Of a DNA stretch of 64,000 nucleotides, positions 1-13,800 are shown one piece after another. Origin of the DNA: Sinohyriopsis cumingii (Eukaryota > Mollusca > Bivalvia > Unionida > Unionidae); assembly GCA_028554795.2 (NCBI GenBank), contig CM068842.1, positions 52,775,608-52,839,607 on the forward strand, read 5' to 3'. Position 1 is the stretch's first letter. Each line of letters opens with the position of its first letter. Made by a program: the position numbers and the translations under genes. The notes under the pieces are model-generated. The model made no database searches, was not told where the DNA came from, and saw only the letters and a program-made list of their open reading frames with translations.

Positions 1-92
1 CCCAGTGTTAGACATCACTATAAACTGCCACACTGCAGACATTGTAGCAATATGATTGAAATTGTCAAAGCTACATTAAAGTTCAAAACAAA
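1..92 (+). repeat. 3' part of a SINE-like repeat cut by the window edge
   Basis: Bases 1-90 match 5091-5165: both read CCCAGTGyTAGAyATCACTA, then TAAACT.CCACA.TGTAGC.ATATG and AAAGCTACA.TAAA. This is the distal part of the tRNA-headed SINE seen whole at 4725-5165, so the rest of this copy lies before base 1. Confidence 0.6.
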
Positions 93-409
93 CAACTAAT
101 TATTATTTATTTAGAATATAAAAGTTACTGGTGAGGTACATAATGAACTTGATATGTTCAAGTCCAAAATACATTATGTATTACACATTATCATGGAGAA
201 ATAAACTAACAAACAATACTAATTAAACACATAACTGTAGTAACTGACAATTTCACATTATTTGGTGCCAATCCTGGTATGAAGGGGAGATCACTCTGCC
301 ACATTGGTGGGCAGATACCTTTTTTCTTTTTAGCTAAATCGTTTTAATCTGCAAGGGCTGGATTTGTGACCTAGTAGTAGTTCTCCTAAGGTATTATTAT
401 AAGGTGAGT

Positions 410-905
410 ATTCTTGAAAAATTTGGCTGTAAATATAAATATTGGCAATCAGACATTTATTATGATGGCAGCCCATCTTGAAAATCTTGTTATCTGTTCT
501 CTTCCTAAATGGAAGTTGACATATTTTTACTGGAAGACTTCCTACCTGATCCTTAATGAAAACTGTGCCTATCTGACATCAAGTATGGCCACTGTGGCAA
601 TCGTTTATTGATAGTGCTGATATTAATCCAGTATGGCCACTAGGATGGCCATCTTGAATATCTTGTTATGGCTGCTTCATCTAATGGAAAGTCATATTGA
701 TATGGGTTTTCAGTAGAAGCCATCTTATGATAACTACTTGGTCCTAGTTGAAAATGGTGATGATTTGACATCCAGTATGACCACTGTAGCAGTCATCTTT
801 ACAATCTTGTTAAGGCTACTTTCCCAGATAGTTGGTCATGCAGTTTTCACCAGAAGACATCTTGTCATGTATAGTTGGTCCTAAATAAAAATGGTGCCAA
901 TTTTA
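410..905 (+). repeat. Diverged ~135-bp tandem repeat, forward copies
   Basis: Recurring blocks are TTGGTCCTAxxTGAAAATGGTG (starting near 739 and 875, with a weaker one near 547), GACATCCAGTATGGCCACTG, and GGCCATCTTGAATATCTTGT. The 739-875 spacing is 136 bases. The 547-739 gap is longer because of an extra ~50 bases. The same unit occurs in reverse complement at 55880-56640. Short open frames here carry no recognisable protein. Confidence 0.6.
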
Positions 906-1627
906 CATCATAGATTGTTTCAGGACTAAGCATTTAAAAAGAAGAAATGATCTTACCTTAAATTCATTGAAATTCTTTTTCTCCAATGGAATACCAGTCC
1001 CAATGGAGGATTGAGGGGGGGGAGCTGCTTCTTTTGTTATTTTATTTGTGGATATATTTGAGTGAAAGCAGCTGTTTTGGATTGACATTTTGAATTAAAT
1101 CTGATCAGACTTTTCTGTTAAATTTAAATTTTTCTACTTTCTCATGAAGATTTTAAATAAAACACAAAACAGTCCACCATTACTCTCCAATCTCATCATT
1201 CCCAAATACAAGAATATCTGTACTAAATGCATGCTAATTCACAACGGCAACAAATCTTTCATAATTTAATAATTAATAGTTTCTTTGTAATCATTAGTGG
1301 AATCACTTTCAGTGATACTGTAAGTAAAGAATTCAACAAACTGAAGCTTTTCTATAATTATGGACAGTATTAAGAACAGTCTGTGCATTGCACCTTGTCT
1401 GGCAATTGTGCACAGACATATAGTGGAAAAGGCTGGAAGTATTTTTGTTTCCAGTCTGAGCTAACAGCTAATCACTTTCTCAAGAGATCATTTGCTGCTT
1501 GTTACTACTGAAAGATAAAGTGAAAATATAACGGTCCAAATTATATATAAAAAACTGTCTTTTGAGAAGATTGCAAAATTTGGATTGATTAAAATATCCC
1601 AGACGTATAATATTTATTGCATTTCAG
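906..1627. other. Intron or upstream sequence, nothing recognised
   Basis: AT-rich sequence ending at the acceptor of the first visible TRMT44 exon. A short open frame on the minus strand (903-1088) has no recognisable product. I looked for an upstream TRMT44 exon here and found none convincing. Confidence 0.4.
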
Positions 1628-1844
1628 AATTGACCTAAGGGTGAGCAGTACAGACTTCAGTGAAGACTCCAAGAGAAGTCTATCAATCACTTGGCTGAAG
1701 GACAAGCTTTTGACAAAGCTGTGCCGCTGGAGTGAAGAGGAAAATCTTAAAACTACTCTTTCATCACTTCGCCTTTTGAACATTGAAGAATACAATATAC
1801 AGTACAATGACTTGAAGCAGAAATATGGAATGCATTTTGTAAAG
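1628..1844 (+). CDS. TRMT44: TRMT44 exon 1 of those visible
   Basis: The acceptor is ATTTCAG at 1621-1627 and the donor is GTGAGA at 1845. The exon begins with the last base of a split codon and ends in phase 0. It encodes 72 complete codons, starting [10 protein letters not shown] and ending [11 protein letters not shown]. This is the stretch just before the conserved [14 protein letters not shown] segment, where homologues have an LKxKY-type sequence. Because the exon starts inside a codon, at least one coding exon lies upstream. Confidence 0.85.
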
Positions 1845-4800
1845 GTGAGACACCATGTGGTGTTATAAAAAGTTTGCAAAATTAATTACGTGTTATAGGA
1901 CCCTACTATAGTTTTCTCTGGGTTCTTGTGTGGCTTGTACTTCTTCTACATAAGATGAATAAAAGACAAATCATTGCTAATATTATTTTATTTTCTTTAA
2001 AATATTTTAACTTTTAAAACGATCCTTTTTCAGTGCCATATCAGCAGTAATTTTTATTCATTTCCACTCCAAATGAATGGCATGACTAATGTTAATCCTG
2101 CAGCATTTTTTCTAGGTCACACTTGTTTTATTTTTAAGATGTATGAATCAGTTGCTGCATTTATAAATGAGCTGTTTAACCTTATTCTGTTGGTTTTGCA
2201 CACTTCTCTTAAGTTACTTTTAATCAATGTACTGTGTTTACTGTATATGTTGGGACACTGTATTTGTTAGGATACCATAAATTATTTTTTAAAGTAACTT
2301 TTTTTATGAGCTGTATGTTCTGGAGCACATAATTTTGCTCAAATCATAAGTTGTGGGACACTTTTAAAATCATTCGAAAATTACATGTCGGAAAATGCAC
2401 TCGAACTAAAATTTTATTCTAAAATATTTAAAAACTGTGTACCTGAGATAAAACTCTTTAATCCACTGTACCATCATATTGTCAATACAGCCCTTCTCTT
2501 GCACACGTACAATCAATTCTTTCAGTGCATGAATATGTTTTAGCTATCTCATGCCATGAAAAATTATCATTGGGGCAAGACATCTCCTGAAACAGAAACT
2601 GCAAGGACTAAAGTCAGAATTTTTAAAAATCTGCACCAACCATGCTTATTCTCACTTTTAACCCCTATCTTATTTTGTCAGTCCATCCAGGAATGAGATC
2701 AAAGTGCACTCAAATTTCATCCATGTTAATGATCATATTGTCTGTGAAATCATCATGTCTTCTGGCCTTCACAAATTCATCAAATGATTTTATTTTCTCC
2801 ACATTTTCTGGGCGATGCTGGGTCATTGATGTCTATGCATGAAGCACTATATTGTCACTTTAAAAATTGTTCCATTGTTTCAATTTATTTTCAAAATTCC
2901 TGTGCATACTGGTGAAAAGGAACCAAAGTTAGCTTCCATATCTCTGCCAACTTTGTTTATTTAAAAAAAAAGTATGTAAAATTTAAAAAAATTGGCACAC
3001 TTAAAAGAATCCTAAATCAGCTTCTGAGGTCGGCTTTCTTTGTAATAAAATAACCTTTCTATTGATATCCTTTAAAAAAGAATTGGCTTAAAAGTATTCA
3101 AGTCGGCTTAATAGGTTGGCTTGCTTTGTAATAAAAATAACCTTTGACATCTTCTTGGTAAGATCAAACAATGAGTTTCCTGGTCGCTGCCAGTTGTGTT
3201 TTTTCACTACCTTGGCTTTTATTTACTTGGTATCTATAGTCATAATTAATACAATCTTAGCACATTAACCCCTGCCAACGAATTTACGTGGCAGGAGGTA
3301 GTAGACATCTGCCAAGCTCTGTAGCATCACGGTCATGCATGATGCACTGAAGTGGGTGGTATTATAGAAAGGTAGACAGATGTAGCTCTACAATCATCAA
3401 TGATACCAAATAATTTGGAAGTTCTAGTTGTACTAAAAAGTACAGAGGGAAAACCCTCATTTTTGGACTTGATTTTTTTTTTTCACCCAAAATTCGCCCA
3501 TGGTCGGAATCCGATTTTGTGTCCGGATTTTAGACTTTTTGGACTCAGATCTGAGGCAGATTGGTATAATCTGCAAACAGACAGATGAACCTTTGCCAAA
3601 AGTAGGATAAGATGGGCATTTGGAATAAAGAGTGGTCTTGATACGAAAATAATGGGTCCATTAAGCAACAAAAAAAAAAGAACCCCAACTTTTTCCCTTC
3701 TGCTCATACACGAGCCAAATAACCAACAAAAAATGATGTTTCTAACACAACTAGGCATTAGGTTATTTGAAAATCACCTGGAAGTTGATGTATTAGGATG
3801 TATTCAGAAACAGCTTTCAAAATGTGTTTCCTACTCAAATTTCAGGCGAAAATGACAGAAACCTCCAGGGGTTAATGTTAAGTCTTTGTACATATCACCT
3901 AGGTTAAAAAAAAAGTTTAACCATAAGTTCTGGTACAGAAAAGATAATTATTTTATCACGTGCCAATATATATGGTAAATATGGTAGGTTATTTCTCTAG
4001 TATTCACCCCATCTAAAAATATTAGAGTCATCTTGTATCACCTGCATTTGGATGAAGCTAGTCAAGACTACCAAAATTAATTTTGGGTTTCAGATTCAAG
4101 GATTGGTTTATCATTAGCCATGCTCTTCACTTTGAATAGAAATGACTGCAGTACTGTTGCATGGATCTTCAGAAGATTGGTTTAAAAGTATTGGAAAGAC
4201 ATGAATCAGTTTCATGCAAATTTAGCAATATTGTGGAAAGCTGCAGAGAAAATTATAGTGTTAGGTAAGTCATATTCTACTCATCAAAAATTAATTTCTG
4301 CATTTTCATTCTGGGTGAAGATATGTTTATGTGTCACAAAGCAAAAGCCACAATACTACAACTAACCATAAAACCGTGATCCCCCAACAACAACAAGGCC
4401 ATCCTTTCTTCACTGAAAATCTTGCAATGGAAAAGGGGTGACCTCTGTTGAAGGTGGGTTAAATAGTATTCTTTTTTGGTGTTGATCGAGGTGAAATCAA
4501 ATCAAGGGGTGGTTCCGCTTGCAAGGAGCTTCATGAGGTGGGATAACTGTATCAAAGAGCATGCAGATGTTGATGTTCAGATACATATCTTATGGCTGTT
4601 TCTGAATTACATGTACAACTGAAACACATCACCATTTATGAAAAGACACATGCTAACTTCTTTTAATTTGATTGAATTCATTTATTGATTAAAATTTAAT
4701 CATGCATCTGACTTTTAACAGGACCAGTCCAGTGGCCCAGTGGTTAGATGTAGGAGGTTGTGGGTTTGAATCCTAGCCAAGTCATGACTTAGTGCAGGAC

Positions 4801-7800
4801 AACTCTATCCACAGGGGCTCATATTGTTGCCTAATTTATCTATAATTATGCATGTACTATATAACCACACCAGTGACCTAAGTGGTTAGTCTTCATCTCG
4901 GATGTGGGAGGTTATGGGTTCAAACCACAGCCAAGTCATATAAAAAAACTTACAAAAGTAGTACTAGCAGCTGTCTTGCTTCATGCTCAGCATTAAGAGG
5001 TTAGTGTTAGGATTGGTCAACCTGGTGTCAGGATAATGTTTTCGGGTGGGACATGATGCTACATGTCTGCAGCATGATGCCATGGTGCCCCAGTGCTAGA
5101 TATCACTATAAACTTCCACATTGTAGCGATATGTCTGATTTTTTTTTAAAGCTACAGTAAAAATCCAAAAAGACGCACACACTGTCTTTAAATGGATCAT
5201 TTTCAAGGAGCGCATTGAAATTAATGTTCAGATACATGTCTTATGGTTATTTTATGAATTATAACTGAAACAAATCACCATTTATGAAAAGACAAATGCT
5301 GACTCCTTTTAATTTGATTGAATTAATTTAAATAGGTTAAAATTTAATTGTACATCTGTATTTAAATGGATCATTATCTTATAGCATTGTTCGTCCATCC
5401 ACATTTGTATGGGCCGTAACTTTGTAATGGTTTGATACATTTTCATGGAACTTTGCTGAAGTCTTTATCATTACTAGTTAGCGTGTCATATACAGTAGCC
5501 GTTCCCCTGGCCCCAAGATCAAGGTCATGGCCAACTAAAATGGATATTTTAATGAAACTTTGCCCAAGTATATATGATGATGAATGCTGTTTCATGTACC
5601 ATGCATGGGAACATGTAATTCTGTGCTGTATAGCTTTCTGCAATATAATTTTAATTAAGTCAAAGGTATTGAGCATGAATAGGAAGAAGGTCACAAGATA
5701 TGAGTATCATGAGCTGTTTGTGGTACTCCTGTTTTTATTACTCTCAGGTTTTTACTGTCCTGTATCAGTTGCAAAGTACAGGTAGTTTCTGAGGGTTTAG
5801 TATTGGAAGTAAGTTAGATTTATAGTCACAACCTCCAGCATTTGCACTTTGGTGAAAGTAGGTCAGCTGTCTATCGGTATCATAATTTAATAATTGCATC
5901 AGGCATTATTGCTCAAACCAAAATGGCTTTTGCTATGGAACAGGAAATGTTTCGGGAACTTTACAGGGATATGAACATGGTCTTCGCTGGAACTGAAAAT
6001 TCAGTTGGGGGCATCTTCCCTCGATTTGAATGAAAGGGGAGACTTCTCTGAGGTTTTGAGAGATTTAAAGAAGTTATAAAGGTTGGGCTTGATAAGTTGA
6101 CTTGTCATTTTCAAACGTGTTGATTTTTTTATATAGTGTTTGAGAAATTAGCAGCAATCACATAATCACTCATCCTAGAATAGACCCTGCATCAGTTTGG
6201 ATGGCTTAGGCAATCAAGCAGATAGTTAGATTTAGGAAGGTTTTGGACTTGCACATTGTCATTCATACTCTGACCCTTTTGATACATAGTTCCTATTCAA
6301 ACTGCAATCAATGTTCAGAATCACAGATCTTTTTTTAAAAAATTTGTGACGATTAAAGCATAGTTTGTAACCATAGGTAGCCTAATTTTCAAGATACATA
6401 TATTGTTCATTACATTTGTGGAAGAGAAAGGTCTTCTCACATGACTTAGTTATTTAACAGCACTTTGAACTTTATGCTATATCATTCTTAGATAATGGAA
6501 GATAAGTGCCTTTCCCAAGTCATATAGAGATATCTAGACGAGTGGCTTAAGCTGAGATGAAATAAATTTGTACATTGCAGTCTGTCATTGATTTTTTTTT
6601 AGGTAACTGGAAATCATTAAAGAAAAGATTGATGTAGAATTTTACAAGATATTTTTGAAAAAAAATTTGTTTGAAAGAACTGAAGTTACTGAAGACCATA
6701 ACATTTTGCCAATCTGCATTAGTATTTTTTTTTAAACCATGTGTGTCTCATGCGATTTTTAATCTAGTAAACATTGCTTTATATTATTTCATGAAACAGG
6801 CTGTATCACAACTGTTTGGTATAGGGCAGGGGTCGGCACGCATACCATGAGGTGGCACGTCAAGAGGTTTTGTGTGGCATGCAAAAGGCAGCCAAAAATA
6901 TCAATTTTAACAGTGTTACTCTCTCACTGGTGGCACGCACTAATTTGTTTTGTAATTAATCCAGAAAAAAGTGGCACATTATGTAAAATAGGTTGTTGAC
7001 GCCTGGTATAGGGTATATCTCCTTTTTTTATAACTACCTTTTAGAAATTTTAGAAGAGATTTGCTGCCATGTTTGTGAATTTACAGGCGTTTGAAGACAA
7101 GTTCAAACAAACTTGATTGTAAGAATATTATCCTTGGTCCTAAAAAATCTTGCCTGGGTACATTTTCTTTCACAATGTCTTTTTTTTCCACAGATTTGGC
7201 CAGAGAAGACAGATCCTCAAAAGTATGTGTATGAAGATGTAGCTATTGCAACCTATCTCCTGGTATGTATTGAATATGCACTGTGTATTAAAATTAAAGC
7301 AAATTTTTTATGGTGTATTTGTTTAATCAGGCATTGCTCAGGCTGTGAAGAATTTGTCGACTTTACAGTATAAAGAAGTTCAAGGCCATGGAGGATTATT
7401 AGTTGCCTTTTGTTGAGCCCACCTTGGCAGAAGCTTGGGATGGTGATCACTTTGGCATCTGTGTGCATGTCAATACATCTGTCCATATGTTCATCTATAT
7501 GCATTTCTGTCCACACCCTTGAATAGGATCAGTTTTACAGGTTACTTGTAAAACTTAAGCACAATGTTTGAGATTACTATTTATAGCTAAACAAAAGGCA
7601 AGCTCAACAGAAATGGACTTTCTTGTCATGGTTATTGATCCCATATCATGTTCCCCATTAATTCCATATACCACCACTCTGACTTTGTAATGGATTCAAA
7701 TGTAAGACTTTATTATGGTTCAGTAGACTATCTCCAATCATTTCATCCCAAAGGACGAAATTTGATAAAAGTGGACATTCTGCCCCATGTTGAAATAGAA

Positions 7801-10800
7801 TTTCATGACTGTTGGGTTAAAGTATCCATCTACACACAGATCAGGGGCCCTGAGTGGCTGAGTGGTCTAAAGCGCTATCTGTTGTGGATCACTGCCATCT
7901 CACCTCTGTCTGTGTGGGTTTGAATTGAGGATTCGGCTAATGTGGGTATGTGAGAAAGCTCGCCAGTAGCTTCTTGTGGGTCGGTGGTTCTTTCTGGGGT
8001 TTTCCCAGGTTCTTCCTCCACCATTAATACTGGCCGCCATGTATAGCCTATCGTGTGCTGAATAATGGCGTTAAACCCTAGAACAACAACAACACAAATC
8101 AAATGGTTATACATTCATTATATCATAAATTTCTTTTTCATACTGTAACAGATTGGGGGGGGGTTGAGCTAACTTGTGTAAATGTAATAATAAATTGCAA
8201 GAATGCTCAAAGTCAGGACCTTTTTATTTTTACTATGAAATTGTGATAAAATACTTATTACAAGAAATATGACTAAAACATGAATGTACGTGTCTGATTA
8301 CATGTAACATGTGCAATACACAAATGCTATAATATGCTTGCCTTTGTAACCTTAACGTAATCATTTAGCGAGAAATGGATGACCCACGGAGTAAGTATTT
8401 TGAAAGTTCTTCCAGTTTACATAACTTTACATTCGTTTAAAATGGGGTCATTTTGAGAGTTAGTTGTAGACGACATGAACAAATTTTGTCTGTGGCATTA
8501 TTCTGTAGGATTACAAACATGAAACGAGCATGTTCAGAAATGTGTTGGAGAGAGTTTTGATAATTTATATATCAGATTCAGGGACTTGAATTGTGTGCAC
8601 AGAGAACTGTATGTTTCATTTATTATCTTTTCCTATAGCTTTATCATGAAAGTACACTTATATGCTTTATTTTAATGAATATAAACTTTTAATTAGATTA
8701 TGTACTTGGATATAAAAATAATTTTAAAATTGATTTTCTAGTTGCTGTGGAAACAGGAGAGAACTGTAAAGAATCTGACAGAAAAGCAGTCATTTGTTGA
8801 CCTTGGATGTGGAAATGGCCTGTTGGTTCATATCCTCTCATCTGAAGGAGTAAGTTCCAAAGACACTTCAGAATTGTATTTATTGTCTTCCTACAGAAAA
8901 TTAAAATATTTGAGTGAACAACTATAAATCCTATGTTCTAAGAATTCTTCCTTATCTGTGATTGAATAAGTCCGAATATTATTGCCCAAGACTGCATTAA
9001 TGGTGGGTTGAAAATGCTGTATATAGGGAACCGTATAGTTGCTATTTAAGCTAGTTGAGTAAAAAGAATAATGGTAGAGGCATCCTTGACAAATGGAAAA
9101 CTATTTTTCGTATTTTATGACCCTCTGTAAATGCAATATCATGAAAACCATATTTAGAAATAGTAGAAGGAATAGAATTTATCATTTTAGAGGAAAATTT
9201 AGTCATGTAGAAATCAGTTATTCTTTCAGTTATATTCCTATATAGGAACTTTTTTTGATGGAACAGAAAGAAAATTACAGTTAAAGATATATATGGTCAA
9301 AACAGAAAAAATGTATATGGCATCAGATGAAATAAATAAAAATATAGAATACTACAGTGATTTCATGAAGTGTCGTATATTTAGAGCATCTTTACCTAAT
9401 CAATGTATTCAAAAATTGAAAGATAAGGAAAATAGTAAAGATTGTTTATTACATATTAACACAAAGAAGGATAGACAAGGACAATATTTATATCAGAAGG
9501 AAATAAGAGCAATTGAAGATTAAATTAAGGCTTGTGAAATGACAAAATGGTTGGGTTTTTTCCAGACGAAACAGTGGAACAGAAACTTGCACATATTATA
9601 TCCATTTATTGTGCCTTTGACATTAAGTGTAAAAACTTCCAGTAATGAGGAGTCATCGCAAATGAAATTTAAGAAACAAGTCAGATAACTTGGCAAGCAA
9701 ATGATATTAAGTATTTAGTATTATTCAATGGGTTTCATAACTTTAATTTGAAAGGAGCACAGATGATAGATTCGTTTTTTCACATGATGAAAAATTCTGG
9801 TTTTTTTTATTTTATTAAGCTGTAGAATAGCTTAGTGAAATGACTTTGAAATACATTTGGATGCCTGGGTCATTACGCCTTTCCTTTGGGACCCCGAGCA
9901 GTCTAAAGTGCTCTCCGTTACGGATCACTGCCATCTCACCTCTGTCTGCATGGGTTCGAGTCTCGGATTCGGCCAATATGGGTATGTGAGAAAGCTTGCA
10001 GGTAGCTTCTCAAGGGTCATTGGTTCTTTCCGAGGATTTTCCGGGTTCTTCCTCCACCATTAATACTGGCCGCCATTTATAGCCTATTGTGTGCTGAAAA
10101 ATGGTGTTAAACCCAACAACAACAACAACGCCTTTCCTTTACATGATGTTATGATGTCAGCATAGCTGCCAGTCCTCACGATTTTGGTGTGAATTTTGTG
10201 ACTTTTTCATCGATTTACAAATTCACACCGCATGCAGAAAAAATCACGAATTCCCCAGTTCTCAATTATTTTAAATCTTTAATAAAATAACTGATTTCCT
10301 GTTAAGTGCAAGTCGTGATATTGGCAGTTGCCAAAACAGTCCGGTACTGCTGGTCACGATATTAGTGCAGCTATAGCTGATTAATACAGTTGGCCCAGTA
10401 GCAAGCATTTTAGCGTGTTTTAATCTATATGTATAAGAGTAGTTTTACAAATGCTTTTGAGAGAAACTGGGGCCTAACCAGAATTTTGGTCTGCGCATGC
10501 GCCACAAACACGGATTTGAATTACCATTCAACATCGCATAATGAAAATGTCTTCATCAGCAAGGAAAAAGAAATGTATTGCACAAAAAGTGAAGTTTAGT
10601 TTGGAATGTACTAAAAATTGGCCGTGCATTCAGCCATCAAACACCGATATACATCAGGCACATTAGTAGCAAAAAGCACATAGAGGTTGGGATAATTAAG
10701 AACTCGCAGCAGATTTCAACTCCCAATGGAAGACCTGCAAGCTACCAATGCTGAAGCATTGTTTGTGAGTTTTCTTGTTGAACACAATCTACCTTTATCA

Positions 10801-13800
10801 GCTGGAGACCATGCTAAACATTTGTTCTGACAAATATTCCCGGACTCGAAGGTCACTTCATGAATTCATGTCAAAATTCACTAGTTTCTATCCCTATTTT
10901 CACTAATTGCAAGTCTGGGCAGTTTGCAGCTATGTCAGTTATGATGTTATGAGTGGGGTTGAAATGATCAATTGATATATTGATGCATTGATACTTTTTC
11001 TATACCAATAACCATACTGATACAAGAGGTGAAGAATCAATACAAAAATGATGTTTACCTTAAATAAATTACTTTAGTCTTCAGCAGTCATGAATAACTA
11101 TTAGTTGTTTGCCTTTTTATTCTTTAAATTGAGAATTCATTTGAGACAGCTATGATCACCCTCATATGCAGATATGTATGTTCTATTAAAATATGACAAC
11201 ACAAAATGACTAACTCATAGTTTGAAATCTGCCTTCCCCCAATTCCATGCTAATTATTTCATCCCATCAGCAAGTTCAGCCACTGATAACATAGCAATGT
11301 AAAGATGCATTCCAGACTTGTTCTTCTTGTATGATTTAAATACTTTACTGACCATTTAATGCTCACTTTTGTATGAAGCTTTTCTGTTGCTTCATATTTG
11401 GTCTCCTTAGGTTCAACTTGAAGGCTACACTTCAGTATGTCATATAAACAAATGATAAGTCTACGGCTGTCTGTAAACTTCGTACTGGAAATACAACCAT
11501 GATGCCAACACACAAAACGGCACCGCCCTGCCACTAATAGACATTCAAAAGATGAAAAGACCATCAAGTTGATGTGTTTATCAATACTGTATAGTAGCAT
11601 AGGCTGTGTATTGTGAATGGATACATGGTACAGGTGTATCATTTCATCCCTAGTCAGGAGGTGTTACGTGTGTTACATTATTAGAAATTGTGTTATAGGT
11701 CTATGAAAGTAAATAACACAGTAGTGAGAAAGTTTTATTTGAATGCAAAATAGTTGTGCCATTCCTTTGAGTCTTTTTTCACTATACAAGAAGAAACAAA
11801 TAACCATTTGCTTTTAAACTCTTAATTAATTTGTACATGACTTCTGGGACAAATTTGAGACTTTAGAAAGGAAAACTCTACTGTTTGAATTAAATTATTT
11901 TAATATTTATTTCAGGCTTCAAAGACCTAAAAACAAGTATTGTAAACTTTATACTGATATGTTTAAAAATATTATATACAATTATGTAGATGCTGGAAAA
12001 ATTTGTCAAGAATGTTTATTAATTACGTTTAAATGTTTATTAAATTAAGACAGGAAGTTGAAAAGAATATTTCATTTTATATTGACAAAATGGCAGTGGA
12101 AAGTTGAATTTTTTAGATAATCTATATGATTCTTAATCCTTTCACAAAATATTTAATATTTTAAAAAAGTTTTGTAGATTGTTGATGTACTTCAATTGTT
12201 ATTAAAACTTGTGAACTTGTCAAGGCACACCTTTTTCCTTTTCCACAGCAAAGGACAACTTTTTCCTTCTCCATTCATTTCTCTTCTATATTTTGCCACT
12301 ATTTCATTTATTAAAAGTAACAGCTAACTAAATTTTATTGTCCTTTACAATCTTTGTATTGTTATGTTCTTGAATGTTGGGGTCACTCAGTGTTTGCTGT
12401 GTGCAGGTGTTTTATATAGCAGTAGAAAAGAGATTAAGCTGGGTCTGAAGCCAAAGGGTACAGGGTCTTACCTGAGTGCTCCAGTAACCAATAGTTACAT
12501 GAACTGGAGCTTAACACATAATGTATATTCCAAAAACCTACAAATAAGCAATTACAACTTGAAGAAAATGTACTAAATGAACACATTCAATTTGAAGTAT
12601 TAGTTCAAAAAAGAGGATGCTTCTTTTCCTTTTTTTATTATATTCTGATAACATATCAATTGTGGCAGAAGTTTTTTTTCAGACATTAGTATTGTATGAT
12701 GTGTTGATTTAATCATAAAGAACTTGTATTGTTGAAAATGGTCATAATTGGGATTTAACCTAGATGGGATCCATATGGATTTTAACCTAAATGGAGACTA
12801 TATGGATATAAATATTGTAAATATTTAAACTTTGAAACTGAAGGAGTATGTTATGTACTAAATAGTTTCCATTTCATACTTGATTTGATACTATTTTCTA
12901 TCTTTGACAAATACTTCTTCTAAACAGTGGGGGTAACATACATAATAGCATGAAGAAGGGATAAAATCTCTCTCTTCCATATGTGGGGATATTTGATTTT
13001 GATCATGACTTGCAAAAAGAAATATGCAATGGAATACTTGCATTTCTCTCTATTCAAAACAAAGCATTTTAGCATCAAAGATACAATTTCCCTGTTACTG
13101 GTAATCTGAAATAGCATACAGTGATACCATTAATATTCATGAAACCGGAAGTGCATATAGGTTGTTCCACACAGTATTGCAAATTTTATCTGTAACTCGA
13201 TAAATTTTCTTGTCAGCTTTATTAAATGCAGTTAAAAGTACTTAATTCATTTTAAATATTTTATGTGAAACGAATTAGGTCCTTTTAGATGCATTCAATG
13301 ATGCTGACCTGAAAATTTATTGAGTTACAAATAGGATAAAATTCTATGTAGAACGAACTATAATGAAAACAACAAAGTCGAGGTATTAATCTGACCTTAT
13401 CTTATACTCAGCATTAACTTGTATATAGGTGAAGGATGGGAAATGTACAACATTTGCAAATCTGACTTTACTCCACATCAATTTATAGGCTGTCAGATAT
13501 GGTACTTAAAATAGTGAACCTGACAAATCTGAAAATTGGAATACAAGCCTGATGATACAAGTTCATTTGGGCTTGGAGATGTATGCAAATGGGAGTTAGG
13601 GTAATGATTATGTGTTGATATTTATTTTATTCTCTGATTATGTTCCATAGACATAGTATAGACAGATTGTTTTCAGTTATTACCCTTTGAATCGATTGAG
13701 TCTGCTTGGAGTACCACTGCTGTGTCTGCCATTACATTACTGCGAAATGCTGTAAACAAACTGAACTTGCGCTGAAAAGAGCAATGTCTGAAGTGAGTTG

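Noticed and set aside
4147-4264. Possible exon with an open frame [20 protein letters not shown] and a GTAAGT donor at 4265
   Set aside because: Homologues join the LKQKYG segment (exon 1) directly to IWPEKTDP (exon 2), and both junctions are already in phase 0. Inserting this segment would add residues unknown in the family.
5432-5785. 117-codon forward open frame
   Set aside because: No domain, no splice context, and the sequence looks like a dispersed repeat.
7875-8114. Minus-strand frame [20 protein letters not shown], and similar frames at 47633, 58901 and 61354
   Set aside because: All lie inside the tRNA-Leu-like SINE copies and reflect its shared sequence, not a gene.
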